Positions 46,221-57,893 of a stretch of 64,000 nt of DNA are shown piece by piece. Both the position numbers and the translations under genes were made by a program. Position 1 is the first letter of the stretch. Each line of letters starts with the position of its first letter. Under the pieces are notes generated by a model. It made no database searches, was not told the origin of the DNA, and saw only the letters and a program-made list of their open reading frames with translations. The DNA is taken from NCBI GenBank assembly GCA_029378245.1, contig JARKIF010000037.1:434001-498000 (forward strand), given 5' to 3'. Source of the stretch: Roridomyces roridus. Its lineage: Eukaryota > Basidiomycota > Agaricomycetes > Agaricales > Mycenaceae.

Positions 46221-47940
46221 GTGCGCCGAGTGGATGGCACAGCGCAGGCGATTCCGAAGATGAGAGTCCGGAAGAAGACAGACGCGCGTCGCTTACATAC
46301 TCACATGATCATTGATCCAGGCCTTGATCCATAGCGGTGCGACCACCGTCAAACCACTGTTCCCCTACTCTGGATTCATCTTTATTTTTGTACAAAACAA
46401 ACAGCGTACGGGAGACCTGATCAGCAGAAAAAATAACCTACATCGAATTGGCCCGGACCTAGAAACTTATATCGAGTCTGTATAGCAACATCGAGGTTCA
46501 CTTCAGCTGAATATCGAGTGAGGTGGGGAAATATTGAGATGGCTGAGCTGGAAACATCGACAGAATCTCGGCATTGGGAGAGTCAATATATGTAAGGGAT
46601 CACGCACTGCCTTTCGGCACGACGGTATTCTGGGCTATGCAGACGGCGCCGAGACTTTTATTTTGACTCGCTCTTTCTGAGAGCGTTGAATCCGCTGGGA
46701 TCAATTCCATGGTGGAATTGATCGTGGAATTTTGGGTAGAATTGTTTGGCGAGGAGGTCGCCGCGCTCGCGTAGAATTGATTATGGAATGTCAATGCTCT
46801 GACGGCAGCACCGAAATGCGAACCAGTTCACCAAAGACCTGCTCTCCCCCACTATCTGCTGTGCTACGCTGCCAAAAATGAACTTTCAAGATATTTCTAC
46901 AGCTCCAGGCTCTCGACTTCCACGGATTAACTTAGTTCTTGCGTTATACGTGCCAAGCCTGGCAGACTATTGCGTTTCAGCAGCCTACACACCCAAAGAT
47001 TTTCCAGCGGCTGCGCTGGCCAATTACTAGCTCGTGCTCATGCATTAGAATAGGGAAAATTAATGCATTTGGAATGAGACATTGAATCCCTGGTGATTAC
47101 GGAGCCCTTCACCCGCCCCTGCTCTCCCCCACACCCTGATATGCCCTCTGCAAGTCTATTCCCCGCAGTTACACGCCTCGATCCGTCCGGTGGGTGGATT
47201 CATGTTTATTCCAATCTTTTGCAAGGATAAAGGTGAACGCGCGCGCGCTGGATTGTGATGGGAATTTTGCAAAAAAAAAAGGAAGGAAACAATATGACAC
47301 ACCGATCCGCTTAGAAACCTTGCCCTTGCACACCGGAGCGGAAGCGACACAAAAGCAATGAATGGAACGGATGGCGATGGGATAGCGGATAGGAAAAGAC
47401 AGAAAATTTTGCAGCGTCACACGAGGGACGTGACGGACATGCGATCTTGATTTGAATCGGTGCCAGAGAACTTCAATCTTCATGGTTGCAGCTTGACATC
47501 GCTAAGGTTGAGGCCCAGTGAAAAGTCGCTCGGATTGTTTGCGTCGAAATGGGATGGAATGGTGCTCCTTAGCCGCGTAAGTGATGATTTGGGATAATTG
47601 GGGTTGAATTGTGCACGCCTGTCAAGGCCTGTCTAGCTCATCCCAATCAAACCCATTTCATCCCCTCATAGCATGTGGTGTCTTCACAATTTCATGGGCA
47701 TCCTTCCACGTCACCAGGCAGCATTCTCTAGTGCTTGAATCGGTGTATGGACCCTAGTGCTCAATTGAAAGTGGCATGGGCACATTTCCTCAACACCTCC
47801 CACTACTCTTGCACTACTCTGATCCGCTGTAGTGCTCATCAAGGTTTCTGAGCTTCATAAAATGCTGTATTCTCAATACCCCAGTGGTAGAGAGGCCCGG
47901 AAAGTAATTTGTTAGCCAGAAGGGAAGACCATCGGAGTGT
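46221..47940. other. Gene-poor stretch
   Basis: No gene is recognised. Short inverted 'gaattgat' motifs occur around 46680-46790. Recurrent 'ggatg.aatggg' and 'catcccaat' words occur near 47545-47680, possibly a decayed MITE. Confidence 0.3.
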
Positions 47941-48060
47941 CAAAGAGTGAAACACCTCAAGTTGTACTATTAGTCTAGCGGTAACCGTTGTTTCTTTTGA
48001 AATTCTCTCGGTGCGCGTAGGTCATCCGTTCGATTCCCGTGAGTTTCTATACATATGTAA
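47941..48060 (+). ncRNA. Pol III-like element (tRNA-derived, SINE-like)
   Basis: An A-box-like 'tagtctagcggt' (47971-47982) and a B-box-like 'gttcgattccc' (48028-48038) lie 45 nt apart, close to tRNA geometry. No clean cloverleaf folds: the T stem mismatches and no clear acceptor stem is seen. It is more likely a tRNA-derived SINE head or a dead tRNA than a working tRNA. Confidence 0.3.
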
Positions 48061-50040
48061 GGTTTATAAGTGTTCTTTCAGTCTAAGAGTGAGTTGGTTG
48101 TAGTGTCCAAGGTAATAGTAGATAGAGATGGGTGTAGAAATATAATAAGCAATAAACAGCAGCAGAAAGGCCTACCAGTGCATCTAGGAGGGCCTGAAAG
48201 ACTTTTTTCGCCCATGGGAAAGGCTCCCAAACGAACCCAGTCGAGCGGGTTTGGCCACCGAATTGACATTGACGGTTGCCGAATGGTTGCTGCCAAGCAT
48301 ATGAAATGGGATGATATGGGATGAAATGTGCGCTTGTGGGAAGTTGTACAAATCATGCCATTCCATGCACAAACCATCCCCATTTTTACTGTCACTTTAG
48401 GTTTCGTATGCGTTGGACCGCGGCAAGGTGGGACTCAGCCAAATGATCCCAATCCAACTTGGCATGATGCCATGTCCGGCAGAACTCGTACTTATTTTTA
48501 TGACGAGGTTCAGACGAGACAGCACAGAATTTGATTTCAGCATCAGTACATGTACGGTAGAGCTTCTAACCATTTCAGTTTTGTTGGCAGGATGGTACTT
48601 TTCCCCAGGGAACACTCCAAATGATGTGAGGGCTTCGGGAAAAATCTTGGTCCAAGCCGCAGAAGGATGTGTTCAACGGCACAAATTTTGTAGGGCGGAG
48701 AAACGTGCTTGAGGACCCCCGAGATAACACTTGATGAGCATCCCAGACGATTCATCTCATGAGCTTTGAGCATCCCTAGCCGAAGAAGAAATGTAGGGGC
48801 TGAAGAGAAATAGTAGGCAGCAGGGGGGAGGACAGTGGCTCTTGAACGGCGCTCGCAGTGTCTAAATCTGCCCATGCCGGTGACACCTCATCTTTTGCCA
48901 AGCTGTTGATTGGCTGTTGAGGTCTGTGGAGTTGACGGTTGTCCGTGCTCCTGGCCCCTCTGGTGTGGTCTGTCAAAAAAAGCCGTAGAAGTGCCAAATG
49001 CTGTAGAATCAGATGTAGATATTAATTAATACCCGGATGAGGAAGCACAGTACAGCAAGAGAGATGAGAGGAAGGAGCAAGTACAACTTTGGGGATTGGA
49101 CAAACCAAAGACGAAAGAATCGAAAGCTTGTCCAGAGCCATATGTATCATTAAAGAACGGAGAAATTGACAGGGCGTAACAGTGTGACATGTCGCGGTCG
49201 GGTTGCCTGACCGTGACATTTGACGCGTGACAAACGCGTGACACACTGGAACAAATGCGTGCAAAGATCGACTCACATGACAGAACAAATATATGCAAAG
49301 ACACCGATCATACCTTACATGATCGGGAGCTGCTTTCAATTGATGGGGTGCAGGATTTGAAAGAACCGAGTACTCATTTCATTTCGCTGCGCTCATTACA
49401 TAAGTACTCGTAACTCAAACAATCCCATCGACTTTTCACTGGGGTTGAGGAGGGATTCAACTTTCTTTGGAGTCCAGGCAGCAATCAAATAAAGACAATG
49501 TCCGTACAGTAACCGTGGAATGAATCATCAAACTTGAAGGGAGAGGCTTGAATCTTGAATCTTGAAGACGGCAGCACATTCATCAGGGTAGCGACCGCGA
49601 GGAGTTTGGTGCGGCCGGTACATAGAGGAGAGGATTCGGGGAGTTGTCCCTCGTTGGTCTTCTTGCGCTGGGATGTCTTGCATCGCGGACCCATGTGAGC
49701 ACCCGCAGCCAGCTTGAATGGGATTCTTGAACTTTTCATGGATGTTGCTCAGCCAAGGAGGAACGGAAGGCCTATAGAGATAGGCAGCACTGCGAGATAG
49801 ATCGTTGTTGACTCTTGCGATGGCTGGTGGGAGTCTGGAGATGGTGGGAGAAGGGAGGGGACGAGTCAACAATGTCAACGTGACTCGTGCGATCATATGT
49901 CAACTGCTGCGGCCGCAACGGCGCTTAAGTGGAGATTTCGGATTCGGTTCGGTTCAAGGACCCGAAAGGCTTGCATGACATTTTCAGGTAGTCTATAGGA
50001 TAGCCTTCACCCAGCTGTCCCCGGACACGGAGCCTAAATT
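48061..50040. other. Gene-poor stretch
   Basis: It is mostly non-coding. A minus-strand frame near 49896-49528 has a protein-like composition but no domain. Around 48850-48910 lies an 'atgccggtgacacctcatctt' block shared with 19513. Confidence 0.3.
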
Positions 50041-50044
50041 CCAG

Positions 50045-51800
50045 GTGCACGCCATCTGGTATCTAGGTTGTCAATTTATCTGGATCTACATAAAGTGCTC
50101 AGCTGGGAGCCACATGGCAACCATTTGGGTGTGTAACAATAGAAGGCCGCCACCCGTCCTCCCGACCCCAATTATCGAGACTCTGGGCGCATCACTCCAC
50201 GTTCCCGGCCTCAATCTAATCAAAACTTGCTGGGCCGCTTTCAAAGACATTGTATGGCCTCATCCGGATGTTGTGGCCAGTAACGAAGAGATCATTGAAT
50301 ACAATGATGCTGCGCTTAGTCGTGGTACTTGTAAGTTGGCTGTCCTCGGTGCGCATCACAGACTGAAATTCAACTTTAGGTTAGAAACGGGTTAGGTTCG
50401 GTAAGGCTAGGTTGGGTGTTTAAAGGTTAGGTCTGGTAAAGTTCGGGCCCAAGGGATGGTGTAAAAGCCTTTCGGCACATTTATTATCCACCTGTTCATG
50501 TCTGTATGAAAGGCGGATGCCCCAATTATCGAGATACCGAGGATATCATGACCTTGAGCAACCCACTTACCTACAAGGGGACTCTGTACACGGTACAAAA
50601 TGGGGCCCTCCCAGTGTACACGTCCTCATTATATTGCCGCCGTAGGTTCTCCTCAAGTGTACAGTCTGTCCTCGGACTTAAACATACAGGGTGCAATCAA
50701 CGCTACTACCACAATTACTGGGTTCACAAGCAGTGCTCCCTTCGCCTACTTGTCAACGACAGCGCCTAGGCCGACATGCCGGTGATCGGATCACGCTCGG
50801 ATCACGCTCGGTAACGCGGCCGGGTACGACAGGAAGGTGACGGTGATTCGGACACGACCAAGGATGGGATGATGTAGTCAAGCACCAGACAAGATGAGCG
50901 GGAGCTGCAATGCAAGAGGCCGGATACAAGGCCTCGGGCTGCAGTGTCGTTGAGCACAGGGGAACTGGTAGCACAGGTGCGAGACCAGTAGTCGTGTCAA
51001 ATGTATGAATGAGGACCAAGTTGAATACTGAGATGTCAGGTTCCAAGACAAGAGGGGGGAACCGGCAAGCCAGAGTATCGCTGGAGAATAGACGAGGTAG
51101 AATCTACTGTACAGGAGATTCTACCCAACATTATATAGTAGCCTTGTCAGGAGTTCACTCCTGTGTGATCAGACCCTGTCCCTTAATATCCTCCTGACTC
51201 AATAGAGTCCCGGTGGAGCCACCCCTGTGGCCCTGTGTGTAACCACAATTGTCCTCCCCTAATATGCATCATGATCCCCTGCCGAGGGATCACTGGTTGA
51301 CATGTGTTTCCCCCCTCGTCGGGTTCTAACACTGTGCGATGGGTTCTATACCAAGAACCCATGTTACGCGGGCATGTACTTCTGTCCCTTCACTGGGTGA
51401 CATATGTTTGGAACCCCTCGTCGGGTTCCGACACTGCGCGTCGGGTTCTGTCCTAGCAACCCTTCCCGCGCCGGGAATGTACTGCTGCCCTCGTATCCGA
51501 GTGGTAGTTCCCCTGGGACTACCCACTCCTTGTTCAGGCGGGCGACATCCATCTCTCGAGGAAGGACTTGTCGTGCGTGGACCGAACATACGTTTGTTGA
51601 TGATAACGAATCTCGTGATCCGTAACTGATGGCGGTGATGGCATCACCGGATCAGTCGGCAAGCGCTGGTTTCATGACACTACTACGGAAGGGTCCCCAA
51701 TGTAATCCAGGTTGTGCAGCACTTTTTATTGAAACTGCACTGCTCGAGTTGTTTGCGCTGAGGATTCAGGTTCACATGAATTCCATGAACCAGAACCGAT
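50045..51800 (+). pseudogene. CxC5/CxC6-type KDZ-associated gene, cut by solo LTR
   Basis: Exons upstream of the LTR carry 'ASLHVPGLNLIKTCWAAFKD' (about 50190-50260), 'AFRHIYYPPVHVCMKGGC' then 'NYRDTEDIMTLSN' (about 50465-50560), and the cysteine cluster 'TSSLYCRRCNQRYYHNYW' across a 48-nt intron (50642-50689). I recall this as the CxC5/CxC6-like cysteine-cluster module found with KDZ transposases in fungi. After the LTR the frame resumes at 51685 ('YYGRVPNVIQVVQHF', 'FIETALLELFAL') with two frame slips, then stops. There is no transposase catalytic part here. It is a dead fragment, and its 5' start is unclear. Confidence 0.7.
50751..51679 (-). mobile_element. Solo LTR, 929 bp, target duplication CTACT
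   Basis: In reverse orientation it starts TGTCATGAAACCAG and ends GCTGTCGTTGACA, matching the LTR at 18153-18959. The target duplication is CTACT (50746-50750 and 51680-51684). It is longer than the first copy and more diverged, with the same hairpin 'ggtagaatct...agattctacc' and a TATA-like 'actatataatg' (minus strand, near 51135). No internal region remains. It lies inside the CxC5/CxC6-type gene. Confidence 0.9.
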
Positions 51801-53277
51801 TCACGTACCTGTCATCATGAATCCAAATTTCACGTAGATTGCGTTCACGGACTTGGTTCATGTAGATAGATGCTGAATAGAACTTCACGATAAAAGATAG
51901 TGAAATTCGGAATCAAACAAAGAACAAAAGCTGGGCCTGTTTGGCAGAGGTGCAGACCATCTCCTTGTACCAAAGGCAGTAGATATGGGTAGGCATTGGT
52001 CGAGTTGAGTAGCATCTTGGGCAAGTCTTGGTCAATAACGAGATGGGTGGAGCAAGACAAATATGTGATGTCACTACTGCGGATCAGTATCACTCATCTT
52101 TCTCACCCGTACCACCACCACAGATGCTCTGTCCTCGCCGTCTGTCATGCCCTGAAGCCCTTCCCTGTACACTTTCCGGCTCTCCCGACCTCTGGGTGTC
52201 GCTGACCTGAATCTCCCGGTAGTTTTGTGCCATACACCATCGCCCAACACCACCGCCCCACTGCTCCACCCCAAACAGAGTAATGGAAACTTATAAGAGA
52301 GGTGCGTTCCCTCCAGCTCATCCCCACAACACACCATGACTTGACATCCACCCCAGATCTGCTTCCTCAGAGCAGGAAAACGAGCTCAGCCTGTAGTCCC
52401 ATTATAATATGCACCGGTCCGCCCACAGGTGCATGTTATAATGCGCACCCTGCATTTCCATGGGTGGTGCATATTATAATGCGCACCCAACCGGCACACC
52501 ACTGGTGTACCACCGGCTTGCCTCGGTTATTCCCACCACCACCGGCACCTTGTTGACCGATGGAGCTGTGCTGATGGCATCCCATTTGGGTGAATCACCA
52601 GATGCCAGTGCTCGGCTCAGTGATACACATCAAAAATACCGTTCCGAATAAAATAAATACCTGATAGGCAATAGAAACATTACCAAACACCGCTACACCC
52701 AATTCCCAAAAGGGTAATAGATATGCCTTTCAATATTCCATTTCATCACTGAGTTGAATCAGTATGCATCAAAAGGAGTCGAAATCAACAAAAAAAAACA
52801 TGAGGCATGCATGCCACAAAAAGGCCTTCTCCACAAAGGCAACAAAAAAGCAAGAGACTAAACAGGAATAAACAGGAATAAACAGGGATGTCCAATTGGG
52901 ATGAAATGTACAATGTGAGACTCGAACCTGAGACCCCCCATGCCAACCTTTTTCAGAGTTAACGCAGGCAGTCTAAACTACTGAGCCATTATAGAATTGC
53001 TTTCCTGGGAATCTCCATCGAACCCATTGACCCCGCCCATCACAGATGTGAAAGACAATACATAAAGACAACACCACTACGCCGAGTGCCCAACAAGGAA
53101 GCTAATCCAAAGTTGACATGTCAGCGGAAAACTCGATTCATGTGTCACTCATGTACATAACACTTCTACCGAGGCTTGAAAAGGAACGCGAGGAGGCTTG
53201 AAAAGGAACACGACTGAAAAAGAGAACAAGTAGGCCACTGGCAATCCCGCATGCATCCGTCACCAGCACCAGCAGCC
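51801..53277. other. Gene-poor stretch with Pol III-like and short repeats
   Basis: No protein-coding gene is recognised. It holds three copies of a 'attataat.tgcacc' motif (52400-52487) and a tRNA-like block (52917-52999). A 'aacaggaata' triplet lies at 52861-52885, probably a SINE tail. Confidence 0.35.
52917..52999 (-). ncRNA. tRNA-like block, probably SINE-derived
   Basis: On the minus strand an A-box-like 'tggctcagtagt' (52988-52977) precedes a B-box-like 'ggttcgagtct' (52928-52918), 48 nt apart. A seven-pair acceptor stem is possible, but the T stem does not pair and the anticodon loop is irregular. The 3' neighbour is 'aacaggaata' repeated, as in SINE tails. A working tRNA is unlikely. 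Confidence 0.35.
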
Positions 53278-54985
53278 TTAGTCCTCGTCTGAATCATCCT
53301 CGCCGCCTTTGCCCACCTTGACTCCATACTCATGCTTGCCGTTCTCATCCCCCGCTTGTTCCATCTCCCGCTCCAGGTCTTTATCGTGCATATCCATCTC
53401 CTCCTGCACAAGCCGCCGCTCTTCATCGGTCATCCCCGCAAAATCATCTTCTCCGTCTCCGAAGGGCGTGACGAGTGGGTTGTCATGGCCATCATCCATC
53501 TCAATATTATTGTCGGGAGGCGGTGGGGTGGGGCCAGAGTCGCCAGCCGTGGGTGAGGTCTCGGGGATGGGGTTCTCGGAGCCCGGCTGTAGGGAGGCAG
53601 ACGAGGACGTGCTTTGGAGTGGGTCTCCCATGCGCGATTTGGGATTGTCATTGACAGATCCGTGGGCAACGCTGGCGGGGTCCGTGCCGTCACTGGGTGG
53701 CGTTGGAACGGGAGATGGTGGGGTAGGGGTAGCTGGACCGTCTGGCGTCTTTTGGGCATCACCGGTGTTCTGCGTGGGGTCGGGTGTATTGCCGGGGAGG
53801 GAGGAATCTTGCTCTCCGGCTTGGATTTCGGGCGCGGGTGCGGCGCTGTCGGTCGTGAGTAAAAACATGTGGTAAGTGCTGTAACTGACCGTTTGTACGC
53901 CGCTCGTGGACGTGGCCGATCGGTACCCTCGGCTACCTTCTTTGCAGCAGGCTCCTCGTCTGGCTGGTCCGTGTCCTGATCGCCGCCTCGTTTGCTGGAT
54001 GAGAATTAGTGTCTACTAAATCATGGGAGAACGAGTGCACTTACCGCTTTGAAGCGCGTGTGGGTACGTGCCGCGGCTCGCTCTGCTTCTTCTTTCCCGC
54101 CTCCTTCTTCTTCCCCTTGCCCTTCCCCGCCTCCTTCTCCTTCTCCTTCGCGCCCTCGTCGTCTTGCTGCTGCTCGGAGTCGTCTTCGTCCGCCGGATTC
54201 TCCTCCATCATCTCCTTGTACCCGAAGATGAGATCCTCGAGAAACCCGACAAACTCCTTGTCCGCCCAGAGACTGCGCAAACCCTCACCCAACCCCTTGC
54301 CCTCCCCCTGGCTCACAATCGACTGCCCCCACCATGCTGCAGCCCGCACCAGCATCGTCAAGCCCTTGGTACCTCCTTTCCGCAACGGTGCCCAATCCTC
54401 CCACGTCACCGTCGACCCTGTATCCTTCCAGGACCTCCTGCGCAACACCTCGTCTTGACCATTAGGCATGATCGCTGCACACCACTCTACCAAGCGCGCT
54501 CCAAAACCACCCTCGAGCTTCTGGTCAACGGGTCTCCGGTGCTCCTTCTGCCACTGCCCGAGCTCCTTGGGCCGAATCTTGCCCGGGTTTGGTAAAGGCT
54601 TTCCGTCAGCACGCGGCGCCCATCGCTTCTCAAACTTGACCATGAGAACAAGAAGCACGTCCCAGCGGGGACCCCAGTGCTTCTCGCCGATATACTCCCA
54701 GGCACTCTTGAGCTCACTGGGCCAAGAATCCTGGGCGACGGGGCGCACATCGGGCCACTCGTCTGCATCGAGAGTGATGTCCGTCGTCATGGCAATGAGC
54801 TTGTCGAGATTGGGGGGAGTGGGAATTGTTGTGGTCGAGGATGGGCCAGGAGGTGCCGTCGAGGACGTAGAAGCGGATGGTGCTGAGGACGACCCAGTCT
54901 TCGATGACGCTGCTGTCATCGTGGGAGTGGTGGTCGTTGTGGGTGCGTCCTGGATCGTCGTCATCGAATCTATATCCTTCTTGAT

Positions 54986-55475
54986 CACCTGTGGATCCCA
55001 GTAACTGACAGTCACCACTGTTGTACATACCCCCCTATCGACAACAGTGGTGACTGTCAGTTTTGCGGATTTAGGCTTCCACGAAATTTTCCATGGGATA
55101 TGGCTCCACGAAGTCCATGGATTTGAGGGACCAAGGCATTCAAAAATCAAGTGGTGGATTTGGCAGTCATCAGTCCACGGAATGGCTTGTGTATCTACCA
55201 ATCCAACAAGTAAATAGGCCATACAATCATTAAAGGAATTTCACAGTGACCAATCCATGAATTAATGATTGAACCTACTAATCCAGGTAATCCATTGGAT
55301 CTGACCTGCAACCACAAAACAATTCACCAATCTACGGAATCCATGGAGTTCACCCTTCTCAGGTATCATCATACAATATTGATGGTTGATGGCATCAAAA
55401 ACGAAAGTGGTAGAGAATGTCCAGGGCTACTAGAGTTGTCAATGAACTTGCTACTGGGAATGTCCCCATCACTCC
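54986..55475 (+). repeat. Left terminal inverted repeat
   Basis: Inverted partner is 57404-57893. It starts CACCTGTGGATCC; scattered single mismatches separate it from its partner. It includes a stem-loop at 55003-55062. Confidence 0.9.
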
Positions 55476-57403
55476 AAATCTTTGCAGTGATCCATAGTTC
55501 ACCTCCTGCTTTTCCCCTCCTTTCACTACTATCTAACAAGTCATTGTACCCCAGCTCATTTCATTTGAACATCACAAGGCCTCCAGGTGCTCATGAAGAT
55601 CTGACAGTGTGGCTGATTAGACTGTTTTGATGTCAAGTCCTAATTGGGACCACTACTCCAAGTGGCCCAAAAGGGAAGTTTTCCTCAATGCACTCAGTCC
55701 ATCGCTTTCTGGGCAGCAAATACTGTCAGGAAGGCTTCTATAAGTGTAGTGAAATGATTTGGCAGGCTCAAATGCCCATAGGTAAGCAATGCCAAGCCAG
55801 TACATCAGTGTTTGTTGTGCAGAGGAAGTCCCTGTTATTCCATGACTCTCTGCTATCCAGTCTTGGTGGAAGACATTTAACTTACTCATTGGTTGTCCCT
55901 GACCCTCTGAAACCCTTGTACCTGAAGTCTATGGCACAATATGTGTGAGAGACAGTAGGTTTGATTGAAGATCAATTTCTAGCTAGAGGCCCCTTTCCCT
56001 TGAGAGGATAATCTAAAAAGTGGATGTAAATTTTATTTGAGACTCCATAATCATGAATTAGTGCAGTCCTGAGGTCAGTGTGATGCATGGATGTTGACAT
56101 AAGTCAGTTGGACTCTGGCAGTGATACAGTCCTATCCCTCAGGCTAGCAGTGTCCCTGGGTTGCCAGCCTGTATCATATTGCTCAGATATCCCAGAGGAC
56201 CCAAAATATCATGGGGGATCACACTTTGAGTGCTGTAGACTCTTTGAACCAGGGAGATCAACTTTAGAGTGATCAGTGAATTATGGCTGAAGGGGTTGGT
56301 CAAATGGGCTGATGGAGGGCTTAAAGGAACTCTCCTAGGTCACAGCATTCAGAATATATATAGTTTTGCATGGGTTGACCCTTTGGTTGTTGAGTTATGA
56401 ACATTTGAGCACTTTCATCATGAACACACCACTGTTCATAAATGCTACTCAGGTTGCTCTCGGGTTCAACCATTCCACATGCAATTCTGAGTCAATCTGA
56501 GATAATGAGGACATATTTGGAACCAGATTTTGAAGGGGAATCCATTTTTCATATCCCCAGAGACTGAAGCTGACCCTGAGAATCAATATCAAAGGAATGA
56601 TCCAAAATTGATCATGTACATAGCTCAGCTTTCTGAGGTTCTCTTAATCAGTATTCTGGAATCAAACTAATATTTGAGCCTCAGGATGGTCCCCCACCCT
56701 GGTTGTATGAGTACCCTGCCCAGGGATAAGGAGGAATACAACAAACATGAAAATGGGGGATGTTGGAGTTAAACATGGCCTTGGTCCTCCAGGTAAGAGT
56801 AGTAACCTACCCCAGAGTGATTCTATAGTGCCAATATACCTTATGGATAAGGATATCAAGGCCTATGCTCTGACACCGGCCTCATACACCACCATCAGCT
56901 TGGAGCTCATGGCCTCTGAAATGCCCTTAGTGTCACTCTCAGGCAAGAGATAGTGTATCAATAGTGAGTGTATGTACCTTCCCTACCCATCTGAGCTTAA
57001 GAAGGGCAACTGGGAAACCTATCTTGACATGTTATTATGGTTTCAACAAAAATCAGCTTGTGTGGCTATTATAGGCAGGCTCAAGCCTCCCTCTGCACCC
57101 AATAGCATCCTATACCATGCCTAACATATCAAAGTAAACCCTGAGAGGTTTAAATTATACAGAAACACCCTCAGTGTACACAGGATGAGTGAAAAACCGC
57201 AGAATTTCCTTTCTGGGACTTGGGAGTAGTGGCCAAGGTGGGACAAACACAGTGGAATGACACTGATGCTGGGTGTATATGGGTAGTGGGTACCAACCAA
57301 AACTGATCCATATGATGGGAGGATGTTTAAAGACCATTTGCAGTATGTATAAATATTCCATGGCCTCCTGAAACAGAGCTTAGCTGGCAAAACAAGTGAT
57401 TGG

Positions 57404-57893
57404 GAGTGATGGGGACATTCCCAGTAGCAAGTTCATTGACAACTCTAGTAGCCCTGAACATTCTCTACCACTTTTGTTTTTTGATGCCATCAACCATCAA
57501 TATTGTATGATGATACCTGAGAAGGGTGAACTCCATGGATTCCGTGGATTGGTGAGTTGTTTTGTGGTTGCAGGTCAGATCCAATGGATTACCTGGATTA
57601 GTAGGTTCAATCATTAATTCATGGATTGGTCACTGTGAAATTCCTTTAATGATTGTATGGCCTATTTACTTGTTGGATTGGTGGATACACAAGCCATTCC
57701 GTGGACTGATGACTGCCAAATCCACCACTTGATTTTTGAATGCCTTGGTCCCTCAAATCCATGGACTTCGTGGAGCCATATCCCATGGAAAATTTCGTGG
57801 AAGCCTAAATCCGCAAAACTGACAGTCACCACTGTTGTCGATAGGGGGGTATGTACAACAGTGGTGACTGTCAGTTACTGGGATCCACAGGTG
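57404..57893 (-). repeat. Right terminal inverted repeat
   Basis: Inverted partner is 54986-55475. It ends GGATCCACAGGTG, followed by the TTCTTGAT target copy. Confidence 0.9.

Larger units (their letters stand above)
54986..57893. mobile_element. DNA transposon, 490-bp inverted ends, 8-bp target duplication
   Basis: Terminal inverted repeats of about 490 bp (54986-55475 and 57404-57893) begin CACCTGTGGATCC and are nearly identical. The target duplication is TTCTTGAT (54978-54985 and 57894-57901). Each end carries a 22-bp-arm hairpin (55003-55024 with 55041-55062). The inner 1.9 kb is AT-richer than its surroundings and has no recognised transposase, so it is non-autonomous. An 8-bp duplication fits hAT-type elements. 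Long terminal inverted repeats fit Mutator-like or foldback elements, so the superfamily is unresolved. Confidence 0.9.

Noticed and set aside
49528..49896. 122-codon minus-strand frame
   Set aside because: Composition is protein-like, but there is no domain, clear start or splice site.
52917..52999. Functional tRNA gene
   Set aside because: The T stem does not pair and the anticodon loop is irregular; kept as a tRNA-like, SINE-derived block.
55265..57390. Short frames inside the TIR transposon
   Set aside because: No transposase motif and no frame longer than about 120 codons; not called as genes.
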